Assembly (NCBI GenBank): GCA_964249915.1
Contig: CAXUEL010000010.1
Span: forward strand, 1-39,137
DNA from: Lichenicola sp964249915
GTDB lineage: Bacteria; Pseudomonadota; Alphaproteobacteria; Acetobacterales; Acetobacteraceae
Reading direction: 5' to 3'
Length of the DNA stretch: 39,137 nt
Shown here: positions 35,294 to 39,137 of the stretch, piece by piece
Layout of the letters: every line of letters starts with the position of its first letter
Position numbering within the stretch: the stretch's first letter is position 1
Made by a program: the position numbers and the translations under genes
The notes under the pieces: generated by a model
Database searches by the model: none
The model's input: the letters and a program-made list of their open reading frames with translations, nothing else
What the model was told of the DNA's origin: nothing

Positions 35294-37787
35294 CGCCGCC
35301 TCCCAGGATGTCGCCCTTGATCACGTAGACCCGGATCCGGCCGTGATCGGGCAGGCTCCGCTTGATGGTGAGGCGCTGGTCTGGGTCTCGCCGCAGCAGG
35401 TCCCGGTCGACCAGCACCTTGGCCGCTGCCTCGGCGTCGAGCCCCTTGCAGACCTCGTTGCGCCACGCTTCTGGCAGGATGAGGTAGTCCCACCTTTCAG
35501 CGTCGCCGGCGCCGATGCGCTCCCGGAAGCCCACCCGGTTGATCGTCCGGCTCTCGATCGGCTGGCCGAGCGCGTTGAGTGGCGCAGCCCCCAGCACCGT
35601 GAAGCGGCTCTCGCCGTGCGCCTCGATGAAGCCGCGCACCTGAGCAAGCGCCTGCTCATCCTCGCCGGCCGTGACGCTGCCGCGCAGCCCCAGCCAGGCC
35701 CGGAAGCACTCGGCTGCCGCACGTCGCGCCTCTCCCCTCGGCCAGGGGAGCACGCAGTAGTGGATGGCGAGCTCGCCGGCGGCTGCGATCAGCGCGAACC
35801 GCGTTGCGACGCTGCCCACCTGGCCGTCAGCGCCCTGCGGCACGAACTCGGCGACAAAGCCTTCCCGCATCTCCTTCAGCACCAGGAGAAGACCGTCGAG
35901 ATCCTTGGTGCGATCGTGCACGAGGGCTGTCAGGAACGCGCGTGAGGCGGTGCCGTAGTGCCGGCGGGCGGCGTCCCGGAAGTGCTCCGCCAGCTCGCGC
36001 GCCGAAGCCTTGCCGTGCAGCTTCTCGAAGACGCCCATCTTCGCGCCGGCGTCGGCCGGCAGGTTGACCAGGCGCACCTCCTGCCCGGCCATCACCTTCT
36101 TGCCGGCCTCCGCCAGCTTGGCGCTCAGCGTCAGCTCGCCGGTGGACAGGAACAGGGTGCGCCAGCTCTTGCGCTGCCTTGCCTCGCCGCCGCGGCCGGC
36201 GCGCTGCTTCCCCGAGCTGTTCGACAGCATGTAGACGATCTCGCCGATCTCCCGCGCCTCGGCCTGGCCCATCTCGTCCAGGATCAGCACCGTGTCGGAC
36301 GTCTCGGACGCGATGCCCTCGATGCCGTTGGCGGTGCCGCGCCACTGCCGCACCTGGCCGTCGCGATCACCCCTGCCCCACACGCTGCCAGCGATCAGCG
36401 CCGCGGTGCTCTTGCCGCTCTGCGACTTGCCGACCAGGTGCAGGCCGCCCGACTGCTCGCCGGCCACGTCCAGCAGCGGCCCGGCAAAGGAAGCCGCCAG
36501 GAACAGCGCCAGCCGGGAGTTGCCGATGGTCAGGGCCGCTACCTCCCGCTTCCAGTCCTCCAGGGTGCCGCTCGCCGCGAAGTCCCGCCCGGTCGCGGCC
36601 CGCGTGCTCTGGAACACCACATTCGTCGCGCCGCCGCCGAAGGTGTGACCGCCCGGCAAGATGAACACGTGGCCGCCGTCGGTCTTGTGCCAGCCGGTCC
36701 GCTCGACGCACCGCAAGCGCCGGTCGGTCCGGACGCTGCCGATGAACTGCCGCAGCCGCGTCACACCCGACACGCTGCAGGACAGGCCGGCATCCTCCAG
36801 CTCGCCGGCCAGCTCGCGGCCGTCGCCATGGATCAGCCGCCGCGGCACCGCCCATTCATGCACCCGGCCGTCGCGGTCGAGCCAGCGCAGCAGCAGCCCC
36901 CAGCCCAGGCCGCCGCCGTCGTTCGTCTCCGCGACGATGTCAAAGGGTGCCGCGACGAACACCCGCGGCGGCGGCTCGCCTTCCCCCTTGGCTTCCGGCT
37001 GGAAGAACAGGCCGCGTGCCGTCATGCGGAAGCCGTCCGGCATCTTCACGTTGGACGATGCCGGGCCCGCCTCCTCGAGGATCGCCCGCAGCGCGGCCCG
37101 ATCGTCGCCGCCGGCAAGAGGAAGCGGCAGCTCGTCCGCCAGGTCCCAGCCCTTCGGCAGGTCGAACGGTAGCGTCACGCGCCGCACGAACGAGGCTCCA
37201 GCCTCGCGCAGCAGCGGGATGACGGCCTCGGCGTAGCCGATCCCAGCATCATCCGCATCCGGCCAGATCGTCACCACGCGGCGGGCGAGCGGCGACCAGT
37301 CCGACCGGCTCGGCGCCTTGCTGCCGCCTTGCGACGTGATCACGACATGATCTGGGAACAGCTCGGCCGCGGCGTCCGCTGTCTTCTCCCCTTCGACCAG
37401 CAGCACCGGCGCCTCAGGTGCGGCCGCGAGCCGGTCCAGGCCGTAGAGGGGCAGAGGCTTCCCCGGTTCCTTGAAGTGCCAGCCGGTGACGTCCTGCCGG
37501 ACGTCGCTGCGGTCGGTCCAGACACGCCGGCCGTAGGTGTATGGCAGGATGTCCTTGCCACCGTCGTCTCGGTCGAAGCGCACCCGGGCACAGAGCGGCC
37601 GGCCATGCGCGTCGCGGTAGGTCCAGATCGTCACCGCCCGGCGTGGCAGGATTGGATCCCCGGGCGCCGGGCTCCGCGGTTCCCATACCTCGGCCTCGGG
37701 CCGGCCGGCCGGTACGTCGCCGAGCGTCAGCTTGGCGAATGGATCGGGCGCAGCGTCGCGCGCTTGACTGCCCGGATGCGCGTTCAT
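35286..37787 (-). CDS. Toprim/DUF927 primase-helicase-like replication protein
   Basis: An 833-residue replication protein. Residues 128-180 form a Toprim domain (LLVEGEKTADAA, then IWPDADDAG). Residues about 255-650 are a DUF927 domain, a putative helicase-like ATPase, with Walker A GKSQSGKST (453-461) and Walker B LILDE (501-505). The C-terminus (about 700-830) is a winged-helix-like part ending VYVIKGDILGG. The zinc finger normally fused in front is encoded separately just upstream. TAGGAGG lies 7 bases before the ATG at 37787, which overlaps the upstream stop (ATGA). It probably initiates replication of the element. Confidence 0.88.
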   Translation of the reverse strand: MNAHPGSQARDAAPDPFAKLTLGDVPAGRPEAEVWEPRSPAPGDPILPRRAVTIWTYRDAHGRPLCARVRFDRDDGGKDILPYTYGRRVWTDRSDVRQDVTGWHFKEPGKPLPLYGLDRLAAAPEAPVLLVEGEKTADAAAELFPDHVVITSQGGSKAPSRSDWSPLARRVVTIWPDADDAGIGYAEAVIPLLREAGASFVRRVTLPFDLPKGWDLADELPLPLAGGDDRAALRAILEEAGPASSNVKMPDGFRMTARGLFFQPEAKGEGEPPPRVFVAAPFDIVAETNDGGGLGWGLLLRWLDRDGRVHEWAVPRRLIHGDGRELAGELEDAGLSCSVSGVTRLRQFIGSVRTDRRLRCVERTGWHKTDGGHVFILPGGHTFGGGATNVVFQSTRAATGRDFAASGTLEDWKREVAALTIGNSRLALFLAASFAGPLLDVAGEQSGGLHLVGKSQSGKSTAALIAGSVWGRGDRDGQVRQWRGTANGIEGIASETSDTVLILDEMGQAEAREIGEIVYMLSNSSGKQRAGRGGEARQRKSWRTLFLSTGELTLSAKLAEAGKKVMAGQEVRLVNLPADAGAKMGVFEKLHGKASARELAEHFRDAARRHYGTASRAFLTALVHDRTKDLDGLLLVLKEMREGFVAEFVPQGADGQVGSVATRFALIAAAGELAIHYCVLPWPRGEARRAAAECFRAWLGLRGSVTAGEDEQALAQVRGFIEAHGESRFTVLGAAPLNALGQPIESRTINRVGFRERIGAGDAERWDYLILPEAWRNEVCKGLDAEAAAKVLVDRDLLRRDPDQRLTIKRSLPDHGRIRVYVIKGDILGGGVA

Positions 37788-38128
37788 GAGCCGCCTCCTA
37801 GACCGAGTGCGATCGCCAGCTTCTCGGCCGCCTCGCCCTGCCGCAGCCCGTGCAGGTAAGCCGCAAGCGAGATGACGTCGCCACCGCGGTCGGGGGTGGC
37901 GAAGTCCGACCACTGGCCGGTTCTGAGGTTGACCTTGAACGAGCCGGGTTCGCGATCGGCGCGGCGCGGGTTGCGAGCAACGAACTCGTTCCCCTGCCTG
38001 CGGCCGTCCGGAAGCCAGCGCGACAGCAGAGCAGGCAGAGCAGGCAGAGCAGGCAGAGCAGCGAGAGCAGCCCGGTTGATGGCCGGGAAGTCGAGCGTGG
38101 TTCGGTGGGAAGGAGCAGCTGCGGTCAA
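37784..38128 (-). CDS. Small primase N-terminal (CHC2-like) domain protein
   Basis: A 114-residue protein. After an Ala/Leu/Pro-rich start it has NEFVARNPRRADREPGSFKV, LRTGQWSDFATPDRGGDVIS and AAYLHGLRQGEAAEKLAIAL, the pattern of the domain that precedes Toprim in phage and plasmid primases (normally with a Cys-type zinc finger, not obvious here). The TTG start overlaps the previous stop (TTGA). The LPALPALPA segment (about 22-32) is coded by a 9-base tandem repeat. It probably acts with the Toprim/DUF927 protein. Confidence 0.7.
   Translation of the reverse strand: MTAAAPSHRTTLDFPAINRAALAALPALPALPALLSRWLPDGRRQGNEFVARNPRRADREPGSFKVNLRTGQWSDFATPDRGGDVISLAAYLHGLRQGEAAEKLAIALGLGGGS
38025..38066. 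repeat. 9-base tandem repeat in the small primase gene
   Basis: Three perfect copies of GCAGGCAGA (38031-38057) with diverged copies on both sides. Translated on the minus strand they give repeated LPA units. Likely length-variable. Confidence 0.75.
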
Positions 38129-38388
38129 ATGCCCAGCTCCCGTCCCACGAGCGACTCCATGCTGGTGATCGCCGCCAGCATGAGGCCGTCCATCTCGACG
38201 TCGCCGCCGCGTTGCTTCGCGATGACGAACAGGTGGTCGACAACCATGATCATCGCGGCTCGCCATGCGTTAGGACCCTGGGGTATGGCGTTGTCGCGGA
38301 CGAGCCAGCCCTCGACCTTGCTCAGGGTCTCCCGGAGCAGTGCCGCCACGGCATCCGCCTTGCCGGTCTCATCGCGGACCGCGCTCAT
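38125..38388 (-). CDS. Small protein of unknown function
   Basis: An 87-residue, mostly helical protein starting MSAVRDETGKADAVAALLRE, with MIMVVDHLFVIAKQRGGDVE near the middle. I recognise no family. It overlaps the gene before and the gene after by 4 bases each, so it belongs to the replication operon. No cysteines or membrane segments. Confidence 0.6.
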   Translation of the reverse strand: MSAVRDETGKADAVAALLRETLSKVEGWLVRDNAIPQGPNAWRAAMIMVVDHLFVIAKQRGGDVEMDGLMLAAITSMESLVGRELGI

Positions 38389-38585
38389 CGACGGGCCGCC
38401 TTTTCGCCGGCGAACGGCTGAGCCGTTGCGACGAGCTCCTCGGGATAACGGTAGCGCCCCTGTCCGGCTTCGACATTTGCCCTGTGCGCCAGCTCTCGCG
38501 GCGTCATCGGATGTTCGTGCCAGCGCCGGCGAAACTGCCGGTTCTGCAGGGGATCGGACTGATCAGCCGAGTGGACAAGACGCAT
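38385..38585 (-). CDS. Small basic protein of unknown function
   Basis: A 66-residue protein beginning MRLVHSADQSDPLQNRQFRR and containing HPMTPRELAHRANVEAGQGR. A GGAG motif lies 7 bases before the ATG at 38585. Basic and Arg-rich, it may bind nucleic acid, but there is no recognisable domain. Its stop overlaps the next start (ATGA). Confidence 0.5.
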   Translation of the reverse strand: MRLVHSADQSDPLQNRQFRRRWHEHPMTPRELAHRANVEAGQGRYRYPEELVATAQPFAGEKAARR

Positions 38586-38717
38586 CGCTGCGCTCCATCT
38601 TGGGCCGGCCTGCGAAGGAGCTTGAACGCTGCGCGCAGAGTGCGTACATCTCGGGCGTCGAGAGAGCTACGCCTTCCGTCGCCGGGTCCTGTGTCCGCAG
38701 GGTCCGGCGATTTGCGT

Positions 38718-38960
38718 TCAGGTAGTCGCCTTCGGCGTCAGCCGCGGCAGGGCATCCAAGTAGGCGAAGACGCTGGCGGTATCGACCAGGGTACCCCGCC
38801 CCAGCTTCGACAGCGTGATGTGCCCGTCCCGGGCCGCCCGATAGATCGCCGACCTGGACAGGCCGAACACCATCGGTGCTTGTGGGAGCGGCACCTTTAT
38901 CGGTAGCGGGGATCGGGTAGGACCGCCGGCGGCAGGGCGGTGCTGGAGATGATCGACCAT
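38718..38960 (-). CDS. AlpA-like/MerR-fold DNA-binding regulator
   Basis: An 80-residue protein with a single winged helix of the AlpA/HTH_17 type: VFGLSRSAIYRAARDGHITL, then SKLGRGTLVDTASVFAYLDA. Such proteins act as excisionases or activators in phages and PICI satellites. I choose ATG 38960 because AGGGA sits 6 bases ahead; an upstream ATG at 38975 would add five residues. An array of 29-bp-phased palindromes lies upstream. 132 bases without a supported gene separate it from the next gene. Confidence 0.75.
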   Translation of the reverse strand: MVDHLQHRPAAGGPTRSPLPIKVPLPQAPMVFGLSRSAIYRAARDGHITLSKLGRGTLVDTASVFAYLDALPRLTPKATT

Positions 38961-39042
38961 CGAGTGTCCCTTCATGACCCGGCACGATCTGCACCGGGGG
39001 GACACATCAATAATCAGGCGGCTGTCTTCGATATAAGGGGCG

Positions 39043-39123
39043 AACCTGGGGGGGAGGTTTGGTCCGGACCAAACCTGGGGGATAGGTTTTGCCCGGGCAA
39101 AACCTACGGGGTAGGTTCTGCCC
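39043..39123. repeat. 29-bp phased palindromic array upstream of the alpA-like gene
   Basis: Two perfect palindromes lie at 39055-39076 (arm AGGTTTGGTCC) and 39083-39106 (arm TAGGTTTTGCCC), with centres exactly 29 bases apart. A third left half-site, TAGGTTCTGCCC, ends at 39123, again 29 bases on, and a lone right half AACCT lies 29 bases before the first, at 39043-39047. Each unit starts with a G-run. The array may continue past the window end. It could be regulator operators or replication iterons. Confidence 0.7.
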
Positions 39124-39137
39124 AAGGTTCCCTTGCT

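Larger units (their letters stand above)
31597..39137. mobile_element. Integrated phage-like or satellite element at tRNA-Leu
   Basis: From the tRNA-Leu 3' end to the end of the window all supported genes lie on the minus strand and are phage or plasmid in type: AlpA-like regulator, primase zinc-finger protein, Toprim/DUF927 primase, zinc-ribbon protein, HTH protein, tyrosine integrase, terminase small subunit and two small phage-type genes. The right boundary and any attR lie beyond the window, and I found no second copy of the tRNA 3' end inside it. No capsid, portal, tail or large terminase gene is visible. Confidence 0.8.

Noticed and set aside
39043..39137. CRISPR-like array at the right end
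   Set aside because: The repeated units are themselves palindromes on a 29-bp grid with only about 6 bases between them; there are no spacers and no cas genes.

Overview
The window comes from a GC-rich alphaproteobacterium. FlbT, FlaF, FlbD, CtrA and a NepR-like protein are lineage markers of that class, and the gene order and flavour fit Rhodospirillales, possibly an Acetobacteraceae member (inference; no 16S is present). It holds one large chromosomal flagellar locus, a few housekeeping genes, and the first ~7.5 kb of an integrated mobile element that runs off the right end.

Region 1 (241-9630, minus strand): clpB, then the filament/hook set flgE-flgK-flgL-flbT-flagellin-flaF. Region 2 (9631-21728, plus strand): a divergent intergenic with two back-to-back sigma-54 type promoters, then fliK-flgD, then fliF-fliG-fliH-fliN-flbD-flhA-flhF-flhG, nearly all overlapping or touching, then a small NepR-like gene. 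Region 3 (21771-26352): a nitrilase-family amidase and NAD kinase pair, a ctrA homologue on the minus strand, and divergent fliI-fliJ. Together these encode hook and filament parts, the M-ring and switch (FliF, FliG, FliN), the export ATPase complex (FliH, FliI, FliJ), the export gate FlhA, the number/placement pair FlhF-FlhG and the regulators CtrA, FlbD, FlbT and FlaF. FliM, FlhB, FliP/Q/R, rod and motor genes must lie elsewhere. Near-consensus CtrA boxes precede flbT, flgK, fliF and ctrA/fliI, which suggests the usual alphaproteobacterial CtrA -> FlbD/sigma-54 cascade.

Region 4 (26407-31596): a holin-X-like and a DUF883-like membrane protein; a three-gene ABC-importer-like module whose ATPase has lost essentially every catalytic motif and whose permease is cut down to about 160 residues; ycgN; a YgjP-type metallopeptidase; and tRNA-Leu(UAA).

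Region 5 (31597-39137): directly after the tRNA-Leu 3' end begins an element coded entirely on the minus strand: an AlpA-type regulator, two small unknown proteins, a small primase zinc-finger-like protein, a Toprim/DUF927 primase-ATPase, a zinc-ribbon protein, an HTH protein, a tyrosine integrase, a P27-family terminase small subunit and two phage-type small genes. It has replication, integration and TerS genes but no visible capsid, portal or large terminase, so it looks like either a phage satellite (PICI-like) or a truncated prophage. Two unusual DNA structures lie in it: a ~317-bp imperfect inverted repeat bounded by perfect DnaA boxes in opposite orientation, lying inside a reading frame, and a 29-bp phased array of near-perfect palindromes upstream of the AlpA-like gene.
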